Assembly (NCBI GenBank): GCA_035535015.1 | Contig: DATLQU010000045.1 | Location: 6,681-70,680 of the forward strand | Source of the DNA: Palsa-661 sp035535015 | GTDB taxonomy: Bacteria > Actinomycetota > Acidimicrobiia > Acidimicrobiales > UBA8190 | Length of the DNA stretch: 64,000 bases | Direction of reading: 5' to 3' | The notes under the pieces: generated by a model | Seen by the model: only the letters and a program-made list of their open reading frames with translations | Database searches by the model: none | Told to the model about the DNA's origin: nothing | In this document: one piece after another, positions 44,722-54,855 of the stretch | How the letters are laid out: every line of letters begins with the position of its first letter | Numbering within the stretch: position 1 is the stretch's first letter | Program-made: the position numbers and the translations under genes

Positions 44722-47241
44722 ATGCAATCCAACGGCGCCCAGCCCGAAGCTCCTGCGGCGAAAGCGGGTTCGAATTCCGAAGCAAACGACGACCTGAACT
44801 CCCTGCCCCTGCCGGAGGTGGAGAAGCGGTTGGCATCGACGCCGGATGGCCTCTCTCAGTTGGAGGCGCAGAAGCGGCTAATCCAATACGGACCGAACGA
44901 GATCGAAGAGAACAAGACCAACCCGCTCCGGCAACTGCTCACCTATTTCTGGGGCCCCATCCCCTGGATGATCGAAGCGGCAGTGATCCTGTCCGGCGTG
45001 CTCCGGCACTGGCCGGACTTCTTCATCATCCTTGTCCTGCTCCTTGCCAATGCTGGCATCGGATTCTGGGAAGACCACCAGGCAGGCAAAGCCATTGCCG
45101 CCCTCAAGGCCGAGCTGGCGATCAGGGCCCGGGTCAAGCGGGACGGCAAATGGCTCGTTCAGTCGTCACGCGAATTGGTGCCAGGCGACGTCATTCGCCT
45201 GCGTTTGGGCGACATCGTGCCCGCGGACGCGCGTCTTCTGGAGGGAGACCCGGTCGAGGTGGATCAGTCCGCGCTAACCGGGGAATCGCTGCCTGCCACC
45301 CGCAATGCCGGTGAGGCAGTGTATTCCGCTTCGATCATTCGACAGGGTGAGATCGGGGCCCTGGTTTATGCCACAGGTGCGAATACCTACTTCGGCAAGA
45401 CGGCGGACCTGGTGCAGGACGCGCAGACCGTCAGCCACTTTCAGAGGGCGGTGCTGAAGATCGGCACCTTCCTGATCTTCCTCGCGGTGGCCCTGGTGAG
45501 CGTGATCACGGTCGTCTCGGTCATCCGTGGCGACGCCATCTTCACCACGCTGCAATTCGCCTTGGTCCTGACCGTGGCGGCGATTCCCGTGGCCATGCCG
45601 ACGGTGCTGTCGGTGACGATGGCGGTCGGCGCGCGTCACCTCGCCACGAAGAAGGCCATCGTGAGCCGGTTGGTCGCCATCGAGGAGTAGGCGGGCGTGG
45701 ACGTACTCTGCACGGACAAGACCGGCACCCTGACCCAGAACAAGCTGACCTTGGGTGATGCCTTTGCCGTCAATGGTATTCCTACCGAACAAGTCATCCT
45801 CGATGCTGCGCTTGCGTCGCGCGCCGACGATGCCGATCCCATCGATCTGGCCGTTCTGGGCGGCCTAAAGAGCGATCAGGCATTGCAGGGTTATCAAATG
45901 CTCCACTTCCAGCCGTTCGACGCAGTGCGCAAACGCACGGAGGTGGCAGTCATAGCCCCGGACGGGTCCTCGTTCAAAGCCACGAAGGGCGCCCCCCAGG
46001 TGATCCTGGAGCTGTCAGCCAATGGTGCTCAGGTCAAGGCAAACGTCAACGAAGCGGTCAACGCGTTCGCCGCACGGGGTTTTCGTTCGTTGGGCGTGGC
46101 GCGATCCGAAGGGACGGGCCCATGGCAGTTTCTCGGGGTATTGCCCCTGTTCGACCCGCCACGGGAAGATGCCAAGGCAACCGTAGCGACCGCGGGCCAG
46201 ATGGGCGTGGACGTGAAGATGGTCACAGGCGATGCACTGGCCATCGCGCAAGAAACGGCTAAGACACTCGGGATGGGCGCGGCCATTCTCGATGCCGCCG
46301 GACTGGGCGACGTCAAGCACGAAGTGATGACAGCGGTCGCTGAGTCCATCGAGAACGCCGACGGCTTCGCCCAGGTGTTCCCCGAACACAAATTCCATAT
46401 TGTTGACGTCCTGCAGAAGCGGGGTCACATCGTCGGAATGACGGGTGACGGGGTGAACGATGCCCCTGCGCTGAAGAAAGCTGACTGTGGCATCGCCGTC
46501 TCGGACGCGACTGACGCCGCACGCGCAGCAGCCGACATCGTGCTTACGACTCCCGGCCTGTCGGTAATCATCGACGCGATCAAGGAGAGCCGGAAAATCT
46601 TTCAGCGGATGAACAGCTATGCGATCTACCGCATCGCCGAGACACTCCGTGTGTTGGTGTTCATAACGCTCGTGATCTTGATCTTCAATTTCTTTCCCGT
46701 GACCGCGATCCAGATCGTCATGCTGGCGTTGCTCAACGACGGGGCAATCCTGTCCATCGCCTACGACAATGTTCGTTACAGGGACCAGCCCGAGGCCTGG
46801 AACATGAGCCTCGTGCTTGGAATTGCCACGGTGTTGGGCATTGTCGGCCCCGTAGCCGCGTTTGGCCTCTTCTACATTGGCGACAAAGCATTTCACCTTA
46901 ACCACGCCCATCTTCAAACCCTGATGTACCTGACGTTGTCCGTTGCCGGACATCTGACGATCTTCCTCGCCCGCACACGCGGGCCATTTTGGTCGATACG
47001 CCCCGCTCGGGTTCTCTTGCTGGCCGTACTTGGCACGCAGGCATTGGCGACCCTCATCGCGGTGTACGGGATCTTCATGACGCCCCTGGGGTGGGGTTAT
47101 GCGGTCTTTGTATGGGGCTACGCGTTGGCGTGGTTCTTGGTGACTGACCGCGTGAAAGTGCTCGCGTATCGGATTCTCGATCCGCTGAGGATCGAGATGC
47201 GGTCTGATTTGAGACCGTTGATCGCCAAGACGAGCCGATGA
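44722..47241 (+). pseudogene. P-type plasma-membrane proton ATPase (type IIIA) split by an amber codon
   Basis: One frame runs through the whole gene except for a TAG at 45688-45690. Residues before it include the actuator motif DQSALTGESLP and AAIPVAMPTVLSVTMAVGA. After it come the phosphorylation site CTDKTGTLTQN, KGAPQ and the hinge MTGDGVNDAPALKKAD. Family members read AIEELAGVDVLC where this gene reads AIEE-stop-AGVDVLC, so TTG (Leu) probably became TAG. The pump would export protons and hyperpolarise the membrane. GAGGAG just before the TAG could let the second half start at the GTG at 45697, but two halves are unlikely to be active. A sequencing error is possible. Confidence 0.85.
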
Positions 47242-47318
47242 GCAGCCCTCACGGCGGTGGCGGGGAGTGTGGAACTCAAACTCCGTCGCGTCTCGGCTCC
47301 TGGTCTGACAACGTGGCA

Positions 47319-48713
47319 CTACTCACCCTCCGCCCCCGCGGTTCCGGGCGAGGAGGGATCATCGACCGCGCGTGACAGGGAAGCCAGGTGGGAGGGGATC
47401 TCGCGCCTGGTGAATTTCCGGTATGCGGCTTCCGTTGCGAATGACCCGACCACGAGTCCCCCAACGATGACCACACCCCAGAGGTTGCGACTCCTTTCTT
47501 CCATCACCAGGGCTGCGAGCGAGGCGATACATGCCGCGGACGCCGTCACGGCAATCATGCGTTGAGTCGTGCGTTCGGCGAGGCGAGCTGCCGCGGCGTT
47601 GACCGCGGCGAAAATGATTAGGAACGCCGCGCTACCGGTAAGAGCGATGCTGCTGAGGTCAAAGCCGTTGGCGACTACGAGAGTGAGTCCTGTCGTGACC
47701 AGCAGGCCTTCAATGGGCCGGTCCCAGACCTTCTTGTCGAAGCCCTCCGGAAGCTCCCCCGATCGTGCGATTGTCCACGAGAGCCGAGCAGTGCCATACA
47801 GCGTGGCATTGATGGCAGACGTTGTGGAGAGCAATGCGGCCACGGCCACCAGCACGAAGCCGACCCGTCCAAGGCCTGGACGTGCGGCCTCGGCGAGGAC
47901 GTAGGAGCTCGCGCTGTGGACCTGATCGATGGTCAGAGACCCAACCGTCACTATCGCGACCAGCACGTACAACGCAATCACGATCCCAACCGAGAGATAG
48001 AGCGCACGCGGGAGCGTGCGCCGGGGATTGCGTACGTCTTCAGCGGCGTTGGAGATGAGTTCGAACCCCTCGTAGGCGACGAAGATCACCATGCCGCCAC
48101 CAACGATGGCGAGCGGATCGGCCCATTTTCTCGCCGAGAGGTGGGACCAGTCAGCACCGTGGAAGGCAGTGGCCACGACCAAGACCAGGATGGCCAGCTT
48201 GGCGGCCACGATCCACTCCTCGGCGCGACCGACGATCGAGGCCCGGGCGATGTTGAGGATAGTGATGACAATGACGATGCCGCTCAGGAGGAGATGGTCG
48301 ACCACTCCTGATGGTCGCCCCGGAAGAAGGCTGTCGGCGTAGCCGGCAAAGGCCGCGGCGTACAGCGAGATCATGACGACGTAGCTGAACCATAACAGCA
48401 CGTTGAGACCACCAACGAACACGCCTGACCCGAAGGTCTCGTTGAGGAACGTGACGGTCCCGCCCCGGCTTGGGTAGGCGACCGAAAGCCGAGCGTAGGA
48501 AGTAGCCGTGAGGAAAGCCACGACGCCGGCGATGAGAAACGCGATCGGGGCCGCGCCACGTGCAAGTTCAATGGACAAACCAAGAACGGCGAATATTCCA
48601 CCACCCACCATTCCGCCGATGCCGATCGCCACCGTGCTTGCCAGTCCGAGTGAGCGGTGTGGCCCATGCGGCTGGGCCGTCAAGGAGGTATCCCTTGGCG
48701 AAGCGCTCGACAC
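47319..48713 (-). CDS. APC family amino acid permease
   Basis: A 464-residue protein with about 12 transmembrane helices. The opening helix IGIGGMVGGGIFAVLGLSIE contains the substrate-binding GxGGGIF motif. SYARLSVAYPSRGGTVTFLN and VAYEGFELISNAAEDVRNP are typical of the amino acid-polyamine-organocation family. Amino acid uptake by proton symport or exchange is likely; the substrate cannot be read. The start is a GTG at 48713. It converges with the ATPase gene. Confidence 0.9.
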   Translation of the reverse strand: MSSASPRDTSLTAQPHGPHRSLGLASTVAIGIGGMVGGGIFAVLGLSIELARGAAPIAFLIAGVVAFLTATSYARLSVAYPSRGGTVTFLNETFGSGVFVGGLNVLLWFSYVVMISLYAAAFAGYADSLLPGRPSGVVDHLLLSGIVIVITILNIARASIVGRAEEWIVAAKLAILVLVVATAFHGADWSHLSARKWADPLAIVGGGMVIFVAYEGFELISNAAEDVRNPRRTLPRALYLSVGIVIALYVLVAIVTVGSLTIDQVHSASSYVLAEAARPGLGRVGFVLVAVAALLSTTSAINATLYGTARLSWTIARSGELPEGFDKKVWDRPIEGLLVTTGLTLVVANGFDLSSIALTGSAAFLIIFAAVNAAAARLAERTTQRMIAVTASAACIASLAALVMEERSRNLWGVVIVGGLVVGSFATEAAYRKFTRREIPSHLASLSRAVDDPSSPGTAGAEGE

Positions 48714-49157
48714 CAGACGAACCCTAGTTGCGTGTCCGCGCGATGGTCCAAAGTCCCATCCGATAGGGGCTAGCCGTCCTTTGTTAGTCGGATGTACCTG
48801 AGTTGAACAGACCGAGTCTCCATGTCGGGCTATCCAACTTCAATGAGCGCTCCACCCGTCACCGCCTACCTCCGACAGATGACATCATCTATTCGGTGGA
48901 CCAATCTGCGGTAGTCCAAGTCGCGCTAGATGACTCACCCCATCTCTTTCACGCCGCAGATAGCAGCGGCGGTCTCAATCGGTCTGCCCGGAATGTGTTC
49001 CTTGTGAGTTGCCGACCGATCCGATCATCTCCCTGACCTTCTCCGTATCGCCTGCTTCGTGCACGCAGGCAGCATCCGAGGCGCGCAAAGGTGCGCTGCC
49101 GGCAGGGATCCCGCCCGGTCATTTCCAACGATGAGATTCCCGGCCAACACCGCTCGC
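48714..49157. other. Gap without an intact gene
   Basis: This is 444 bases upstream of the permease. I see no intact frame with family features; it grades into cyclase remnants. Confidence 0.5.
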
Positions 49158-49295
49158 GAGCCCTCGTGGCAACTCGTCACCGACGAAGTTCGCCAGCGGA
49201 CCAGGTCCTCGGCGTTCACCTTCGAGCCGCTTGGCGAGGTGGTGCTGCGCGGCTTCGACCGGCCTGAGGCTCTTTTTCGACTCCGTCGACTCTGA
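49158..49295 (+). pseudogene. Remnant of a class III nucleotidyl cyclase C-terminus
   Basis: The stretch containing FEPLGEVVLRGFDRPEALFR is the characteristic end of class III adenylate cyclase-type proteins (xFEPLGxVxLKGFxxPxxLxxL). The catalytic core is absent and the upstream sequence is unrelated. It is decayed. Confidence 0.7.
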
Positions 49296-49609
49296 ACGGC
49301 GAGTGGAAGGCGAACGAGAATGACCGTGAAGAATACCGATCGCTGCAGCTCTCTCGGGTCGCGGCCTCGGCCCTAGCCGAGCGCCGATGCCGCGATGACG
49401 AACTTCGGCCAGAGCGTCGCCACCGCGTTGGACGCCCAACAGGCGGGGGAGCTGGCACGAACTGAGGCCATCGACACCGCCACCGCCACCGCCGCCGCCA
49501 TGCTGCTCGACGGGGTGCCGCCCGTCCTTAACAAGCTGTTCTTCCATGCCTGCGAGGCGGCTAATCGCCGCAGCTAGACGTCGGGCAACGAGGCCACGTC
49601 GGATCTCCC
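49296..49609. other. Gap with one doubtful 60-residue frame
   Basis: A frame at 49395-49577 (plus) encodes an Ala/Thr-rich peptide (TEAIDTATATAAAMLLDG) with no ribosome-binding site and no family. I do not call it a gene. The surroundings are decayed cyclase sequence. Confidence 0.4.
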
Positions 49610-49708
49610 GTCGGCTTCTTGGATCTCGTCGGCTCCACCGCCCTGGCCGAGCGGCTGGCCCCGGACGACTTTGGCAGGCTCATCAGCGCGTTCGAACGTG
49701 AGGCCATG
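49610..49708 (+). pseudogene. Remnant of a class III nucleotidyl cyclase N-terminal core
   Basis: VGFLDLVGSTALAERLAPDD is the metal-binding opening of a class III cyclase catalytic domain (xFxDLVGST). Homology ends after about 33 residues. This N-terminal piece lies downstream of the C-terminal piece at 49158, so the two come from different copies or a rearrangement. Confidence 0.65.
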
Positions 49709-49765
49709 TCAGACGGCGGTCTGACAGCCATGCATCAAGGCCTCAGAGGTACCGTCCATGATCCA

Positions 49766-50239
49766 TCAGATGCTCTTCCGAACAGCAAGTCTTCGGAGCT
49801 GCAGAACTTGGCTTTGATAGAGGACCCCGGTGGTATCGGTGCCTTGGGGATTCATGAGGGAGCTCGTCAGGTCGTGGCCGCATTGCGGGCATAGGGGCCT
49901 CGATCGCAATTCCAGGCTTGATCCTGGTGATTCTTTGTGGCGGTTGGTGGGTGAGACGTCCCAGACGGCGGCCACGTCGTCGCCAACAACAGTTGGTCGA
50001 CGACTCAGGCCTTTATAGCCAACCGCCTTCAAGGACGATTCCATGTACCTGACGACGTTGCCCTCATTGTTAAGGGCACGGGCGTCGATGTCCTCGCCAA
50101 CGTCACCTCTCGTGAAGAACTCAAAATCGCGGACGTGGGGACGAACGAACCAGACGAACCATCCGTCTTGATGGCGACGTAGCTCGACCATGACGGCATC
50201 AGGATGAAACGTCGGTGACACGAGGACCACCTCAATCAA
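49766..50239 (-). CDS. Hypothetical protein with CxxC motif
   Basis: About 157 residues. The N-terminal half is compact and beta-like (FHPDAVMVELRRHQDGWFVW); later there is LCPQCGHDL, which could bind zinc. The start is a TTG at 50239 or a GTG at 50230, and neither has a strong ribosome-binding site. It shares the intergenic promoter area with the MarR gene. I do not recognise the family. Confidence 0.45.
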   Translation of the reverse strand: MIEVVLVSPTFHPDAVMVELRRHQDGWFVWFVRPHVRDFEFFTRGDVGEDIDARALNNEGNVVRYMESSLKAVGYKGLSRRPTVVGDDVAAVWDVSPTNRHKESPGSSLELRSRPLCPQCGHDLTSSLMNPQGTDTTGVLYQSQVLQLRRLAVRKSI

Positions 50240-50311
50240 GATCTTTCGCTCGGCTCATCATGAGAATGACGAGGGTTGACATGGCCAGGATCCGGTATGG
50301 ACCCTCCAGAA

Positions 50312-50329
50312 CATTGTAGGGCTACAATG
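50312..50329 (+). promoter_or_regulatory. 18-bp palindromic operator and -10 before marR
   Basis: CATTGTAGGGCTACAATG has perfect 8-bp arms around GG. Its right arm contains TACAAT, a -10-like hexamer that ends 6 bases before the ATG at 50335. This implies a leaderless mRNA whose promoter is covered by the palindrome, which suits autorepression by the MarR protein. Confidence 0.75.
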
Positions 50330-50334
50330 ACTGT

Positions 50335-50832
50335 ATGACTACCGCTACCCGCCCCGGGGTCCGATCGAAGGCACAGTCCGACCAGCTGGCCGACGCCGTC
50401 CTCACCGCCAGCCGGGTTCTCGTGGCCGTGGCCGCCCGGTCCCTGGCCGAGCACGAGTCGGAGGTCTCTCTGCCCCAGTACCGTGCCCTCGTGGTCCTCG
50501 GTTCCCGGGGCTCGCAGCGACCAGTCGATCTGGCCCAGGCCCTCGGAGTCGATCCGTCGACCGCCACCCGTATGTGTGACCGTCTCGTGCGCAAGCGCCT
50601 TATCACTCGCCGGCGCGACGTCGTCGATCGCCGGGTGGTCCTGTTGGACTTAAGCGCCTCCGGCCAGCGCCTGGTCGACCGTGTCACCCGCCGGCGGCGT
50701 GACGAGATCGGGCGCATCCTCGAAGCGGTGGATCCGGCCGAGCACAGAGCTCTGGTGCGAGCCTTCACCACTTTCGGCGCCGCCGCCGGTGAGGTCCCCG
50801 AGGACGGCTGGCAACGCAGCTGGGAGCTGTGA
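50335..50832 (+). CDS. MarR family transcriptional regulator
   Basis: A 165-residue winged-helix regulator. The recognition region is RPVDLAQALGVDPSTATRMC, followed by the wing DRLVRKRLITRRRDVVDRR. MarR proteins are dimers that release DNA on binding small ligands or oxidants. It probably binds the 18-bp palindrome at its own start and controls the ClC and ABC genes that follow; the ClC GTG overlaps its stop (GTGA). Confidence 0.93.
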   Translation: MTTATRPGVRSKAQSDQLADAVLTASRVLVAVAARSLAEHESEVSLPQYRALVVLGSRGSQRPVDLAQALGVDPSTATRMCDRLVRKRLITRRRDVVDRRVVLLDLSASGQRLVDRVTRRRRDEIGRILEAVDPAEHRALVRAFTTFGAAAGEVPEDGWQRSWEL

Positions 50833-52895
50833 TCACATCCTTTTGTGCTCGGTGGCGGGGACTACGGACGACGGCCGGCCACGCCGTCGCCACCTCGTCC
50901 TACCTACGCAAGTGGGCGCTACTGGGGGCGCTGATTGGAGTGATTGCCGGCCTGGCCGCTGTCGTCTTCTTCGAAGCTCTCAAGCTGGCCACCCGTCTCT
51001 TTCTCCACCTGATGGCCGCCTTCAGCGCCCCGAACCCCGTGGCCGAAGGCGGTGGCATGGGCTCCTCGGGGTTCACCCGGCCGTGGGCCCTGCCGCTCGT
51101 CGTCGCACTGGGGGGCCTGTTGTCGGGGTTCCTCGTCTACCGGTTCGCCCCCGAAGCCGAGGGTCACGGCACCGACGCCGCCATCCATGCCGTGCACGAG
51201 AACCCCCGCGGCATCCGCATCCGGGTGGTGCTGGTGAAACTGGTGGCCTCGGCCCTCACCATCGGTTCGGGCGGATCAGGCGGGCGCGAAGGCCCGACGG
51301 CCCAGATCAGCGCCGGCTTCGGATCGTTTCTGGCCCGCATCTGCAACCTGTCTCCCGCTGATGGTCGCATAGCGGTGTCGACGGGCATCGGCTCGGGCAT
51401 CGGTGCCATCTTCAAAGCCCCCCTCGGAGGGGCAGTGTTGGCGGCCGAGATCATCTACCGCGACGACATCGAGGTCGAGGCGCTGCTCCCCGCCATCGTG
51501 GCCTCGGGTATTTCCTATGCCGTCTTCGGTGCCTTCGAGGGGTACGCACCGGTCTTCGGCTATGCCCGCACCTACCACTTCGCACCGCTCCAGCTCGTAT
51601 GGTTCGCCGCCATCGGGATCGTGTGCGGCTTCGTCGGTCTCCTCTATGCCCGTGGCTTCTACGGCATCGCCGGCCTCTTCGAACGCCTACCGGTCAACCG
51701 CTACATAAAGCCAGCCATAGGTGGCCTTTTGGTCGGCACCCTCGCCCTGGCCGTCCCGGAAGTCCTGGGCACCGGCTACGGCTGGGTCCAGCTGGCGCTC
51801 GGACGGACGAGCCTTCTCCATATGTCGCTCGTCATCGTGCTCCTGCTCCCCTTCGCCCGCATCCTGGCCACGGGGCTGTCCATCGGCTCGGGGGGCTCGG
51901 GGGGCATCTTCGGGCCCGGCCTCGTCATCGGCGGTTTCCTCGGTGCCGGGGTGTGGCGCCTCCTCGAGCCCTTCGCTCCCGGCATTCCCCACGACCCCGC
52001 CACCTTCGTGATCGTGGGCATGATGGCCTGTTTCGGGAGCATCTCGCGGGCCCCAATCGCCGTCATTTTGATGGTGGCGGAAATGACCGGGTCCTTGGAG
52101 GTGGTGGCCCCGGCCATGATCGCCGTGGGGATCGCCACCCTCATCGTGCGGCGAAGCGATGCCACCATCTACCGCAGCCAGCCCCGGACGCGCAACGACT
52201 CACCGGCCCACCGCCTTCAGCTCGGGCTTCCGCTGCTCGCCAACGTGGCCGTCTCGGAGGTCATGGCCCCGCTGCGTGTCGTCCTGCACGCGGAGAGCCC
52301 GGCGAGTGAGGGTCTCGCCGAACTTCTCGAGGCAAAGATTCCCGGAGCTCCGGTTGTCGATTCCGACGGCGTGTTCCTCGGGGCGGCGACGGTCGGAGCT
52401 GTGCAGGAGACGGCGTTGAGCGAGCCTGCCATGGCGCTCGGGCGCCTCGCCGATGTCACGGCTCCGAGCGTGCAGGCGAGTGCGGCGCTCGACGTCGCTT
52501 TGGAGGCGCTGGGCACGACCACCGAGACGTGGGTGACCGTGACGGACTCGGGCGAGCGTGCCGTGGGGATCGTCACCGCCAGCCGATTGATCGCCGGGTA
52601 CCGTCGCGCCCTGACAGTGAACACCGAGCGCCTCTCGAAGATCGCCGGCAATGCCGTGCCCGTCGAGCTGTGTGTCGACGCCAGAGCCGGAGCCTTCCGC
52701 CTGGCGATTCGGGACGCCGCGCTGCCCGCCGGGACGATGATCGTAACCGTGGAGCGCCATGGGGCCTTGATCTTCGCCGAGGGGGACACGGTGCTCGAGG
52801 CCGGCGACCTGGTGAGCGCGCTGGCGCGGCCCGACGAGGTCGACGCGCTCCGAATGACGTTGGAGGGCAACGTGCGCTCGGAGGCCGCCGGATGA
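50829..52895 (+). CDS. ClC family chloride channel/transporter with CBS and TrkA-C-like domains
   Basis: A 688-residue protein. The membrane part (about 25-440) has the ClC selectivity motifs GSGGSGGREGP with the gating Glu (E154) and GSGGSGGIFGPGLVIGG. Two CBS domains follow (about 470-590), then a TrkA-C-like ligand-binding domain (about 600-680). The gating Glu fits a proton-coupled Cl- antiporter or gated channel. The C-terminal domains suggest control by nucleotides. Its stop overlaps the ABC gene start (ATGA). Confidence 0.92.
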   Translation: MITSFCARWRGLRTTAGHAVATSSYLRKWALLGALIGVIAGLAAVVFFEALKLATRLFLHLMAAFSAPNPVAEGGGMGSSGFTRPWALPLVVALGGLLSGFLVYRFAPEAEGHGTDAAIHAVHENPRGIRIRVVLVKLVASALTIGSGGSGGREGPTAQISAGFGSFLARICNLSPADGRIAVSTGIGSGIGAIFKAPLGGAVLAAEIIYRDDIEVEALLPAIVASGISYAVFGAFEGYAPVFGYARTYHFAPLQLVWFAAIGIVCGFVGLLYARGFYGIAGLFERLPVNRYIKPAIGGLLVGTLALAVPEVLGTGYGWVQLALGRTSLLHMSLVIVLLLPFARILATGLSIGSGGSGGIFGPGLVIGGFLGAGVWRLLEPFAPGIPHDPATFVIVGMMACFGSISRAPIAVILMVAEMTGSLEVVAPAMIAVGIATLIVRRSDATIYRSQPRTRNDSPAHRLQLGLPLLANVAVSEVMAPLRVVLHAESPASEGLAELLEAKIPGAPVVDSDGVFLGAATVGAVQETALSEPAMALGRLADVTAPSVQASAALDVALEALGTTTETWVTVTDSGERAVGIVTASRLIAGYRRALTVNTERLSKIAGNAVPVELCVDARAGAFRLAIRDAALPAGTMIVTVERHGALIFAEGDTVLEAGDLVSALARPDEVDALRMTLEGNVRSEAAG

Positions 52896-53803
52896 CCGCC
52901 GCCATCGAGACGGTCGGGCTGACCAAGATGTTCGGGGCTACCCGAGGCATCGAAGGTCTCAATCTCCGCGTCGAGCCCGGCGAGATCTTCGGGTTCCTCG
53001 GGCCCAACGGGGCGGGAAAATCCACCACCATCCGGGCCCTGCTCGACCTACACCGCCCGACTGCGGGCACGGCGTTGGTTCTGGGCCTCGACGCCCACCG
53101 TGACAGCGTCACCATCCACCGCCGCATCGGATACCTCCCCGGCGATCTTGCCCTGTTCGGACGTATGACGGCACGAGACCACGTGACCTGGTTCGCTCGG
53201 GCCCGCGGACTGGAGGGCACGGGGCAGGCCGATGCATTGGCCGAGCGCTTTTCGCTGGCCCTCGACACTCGAGTGAAGGAGCTCTCAAAGGGCAACCGTC
53301 AGAAGGTCGGGATCGTGCTCGCCTTCATGCACGCCCCTGAGTTGCTCATCCTCGACGAGCCGACGTCGGGACTCGATCCGCTCATGAAGGACGAGTTCGA
53401 GCACCTGCTGCGTGAGACCACCGCCCATGGCGACACCGTGTTCCTCTCTTCCCACGAGCTCGACGAGGTCCAACGGGTGGCCGATCGGGTGGGCATCATC
53501 AAGGAGGGTCGCCTCCTCCTCACCGACTCGGTGGCGGGTCTGCGCAAGTGTGCTCCTCAGACCATCGAGGTGGTCTTCTCGTCCATCGTCGACGCCGCCC
53601 GATTCCAGCTGGACGGCGTCCGGGTAGTGTCCGTCGACGGCCCGCGCGTCATCATGGAGATCACGGGGGCCATCGCCCCAGTGTTGCGGATAATCGCCGA
53701 TCTCGACCCCGTCGACCTGGTGTCGCACCGCGCCGAGCTCGACGAGCTCTTCTTGGACTTCTACCGAGACGACTCCGAGAGGCTGGGACCCGATGCGAAC
53801 TGA
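52892..53803 (+). CDS. ABC transporter ATP-binding protein
   Basis: A 303-residue ATPase of the ABC-2/CcmA type. Walker A is GPNGAGKST (37-45), the signature is LSKGNRQKVG (131-140, a variant of LSGGQ) and Walker B is LLILDEPTSGLDP (151-163). A C-terminal accessory domain follows, as in drug and polymer exporters. The neighbouring permease is encoded with an 11-base overlap, so the pair forms one exporter. Export of an inhibitor under MarR control is an inference. Confidence 0.93.
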   Translation: MTAAIETVGLTKMFGATRGIEGLNLRVEPGEIFGFLGPNGAGKSTTIRALLDLHRPTAGTALVLGLDAHRDSVTIHRRIGYLPGDLALFGRMTARDHVTWFARARGLEGTGQADALAERFSLALDTRVKELSKGNRQKVGIVLAFMHAPELLILDEPTSGLDPLMKDEFEHLLRETTAHGDTVFLSSHELDEVQRVADRVGIIKEGRLLLTDSVAGLRKCAPQTIEVVFSSIVDAARFQLDGVRVVSVDGPRVIMEITGAIAPVLRIIADLDPVDLVSHRAELDELFLDFYRDDSERLGPDAN

Positions 53804-54581
53804 CATTTCGCGCCTCGACCTCGGTGCCCGGAAACGAGCCGTCCTCGGATACACGATCGGCACGGCTCTCTACGCCCTCGTGATTGTCGCCCTCTACCCG
53901 TCATTCGAGCACTCGACCAGTCTCGACAACCTCACCAGGGATTCCCCCACGATGGCCGCGCTTTTCGGTGCCACTGGATCGCTTACCTCCCCGGCGGGCT
54001 GGCTCAATGTCAACCTCTACGCCAATATCTTTCCGCTGCTTATCCTGCTCGCCACCATTGGGTACGGGGCATCGTGTCTCGCCGGCCAGGATGAGGAGGG
54101 GACGCTCGCCATGACCGTGACGTTGCCGATCCCACGCCGCCGCATCACCCTTGAGAAGGTGTTGGCGATGGCCATCCAGGCAACGCTGATCGTCGTGGTG
54201 GGGACGACCGTGATCGCCTTCGGTCATTTCTTCGACATCGCCGTGAGCGCAGCCCACCTGTGGGGCACCTCGCTCGGGGCCCTGCTCCTCGGCATCGACT
54301 TTGGGCTCGTCGCCCTGACGGTGGGAGCAGCTACCGGACGTCGTGGGACAGCCCTTGGTCTGGCCAGCGCCATCGCCGCCGCTTCGTATCTGGTGAGCTC
54401 CCTGGCCCCCGCCGTGGCCTGGATCCGCCCGGCCCGGTTCGCCTCGCTCTTCTACTGGTCGGTCGGCGACAACCAGCTGACCTCGGGTCTGACTGCGGGC
54501 GAGCTGGTCGTGCTCCTCGGTACCGCCGTCGTTCTGATCGGCCTGGCAGTCTCCGCCTTTAAGCGTCTCGACCTGCACTAA
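53793..54581 (+). CDS. ABC-2 type transporter permease
   Basis: A 262-residue membrane protein with six hydrophobic segments, a conserved GQDEEGTLAMTVTLPIPRRR loop after the second (the ABC-2 coupling region) and a short C-terminal basic tail. It pairs with the overlapping ATPase gene. The substrate is unknown. Confidence 0.88.
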   Translation: MRTDISRLDLGARKRAVLGYTIGTALYALVIVALYPSFEHSTSLDNLTRDSPTMAALFGATGSLTSPAGWLNVNLYANIFPLLILLATIGYGASCLAGQDEEGTLAMTVTLPIPRRRITLEKVLAMAIQATLIVVVGTTVIAFGHFFDIAVSAAHLWGTSLGALLLGIDFGLVALTVGAATGRRGTALGLASAIAAASYLVSSLAPAVAWIRPARFASLFYWSVGDNQLTSGLTAGELVVLLGTAVVLIGLAVSAFKRLDLH

Positions 54582-54855
54582 CGAGCCCTACTCCAAGAAG
54601 CGAAAGGCTGCATCAGATCGCAGGAGATCACGGCGGGGAGGCACCTGCCTTGGACAATCAGCTGGCGACGGCAAATGGTGCTTTCCAACGTGTCCGTCAC
54701 AGGGGTTTTAGCCGCTGGTCTGCTGTTCGGAGCTGGCTGATGGTCCGATGCGACGCCTTCCTGATTTAGGCATGCAAGTGGAAGAGTGCGGATTGAGCAT
54801 CCGTAGTTTTGGGACCTGAGTCAAGTCCTCCACGAAATGCGCCGATGTCGCTCTT

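Noticed and set aside
49395..49577. 60-residue Ala/Thr-rich open frame as a gene
   Set aside because: No ribosome-binding site, no family, and it lies among decayed cyclase sequence.
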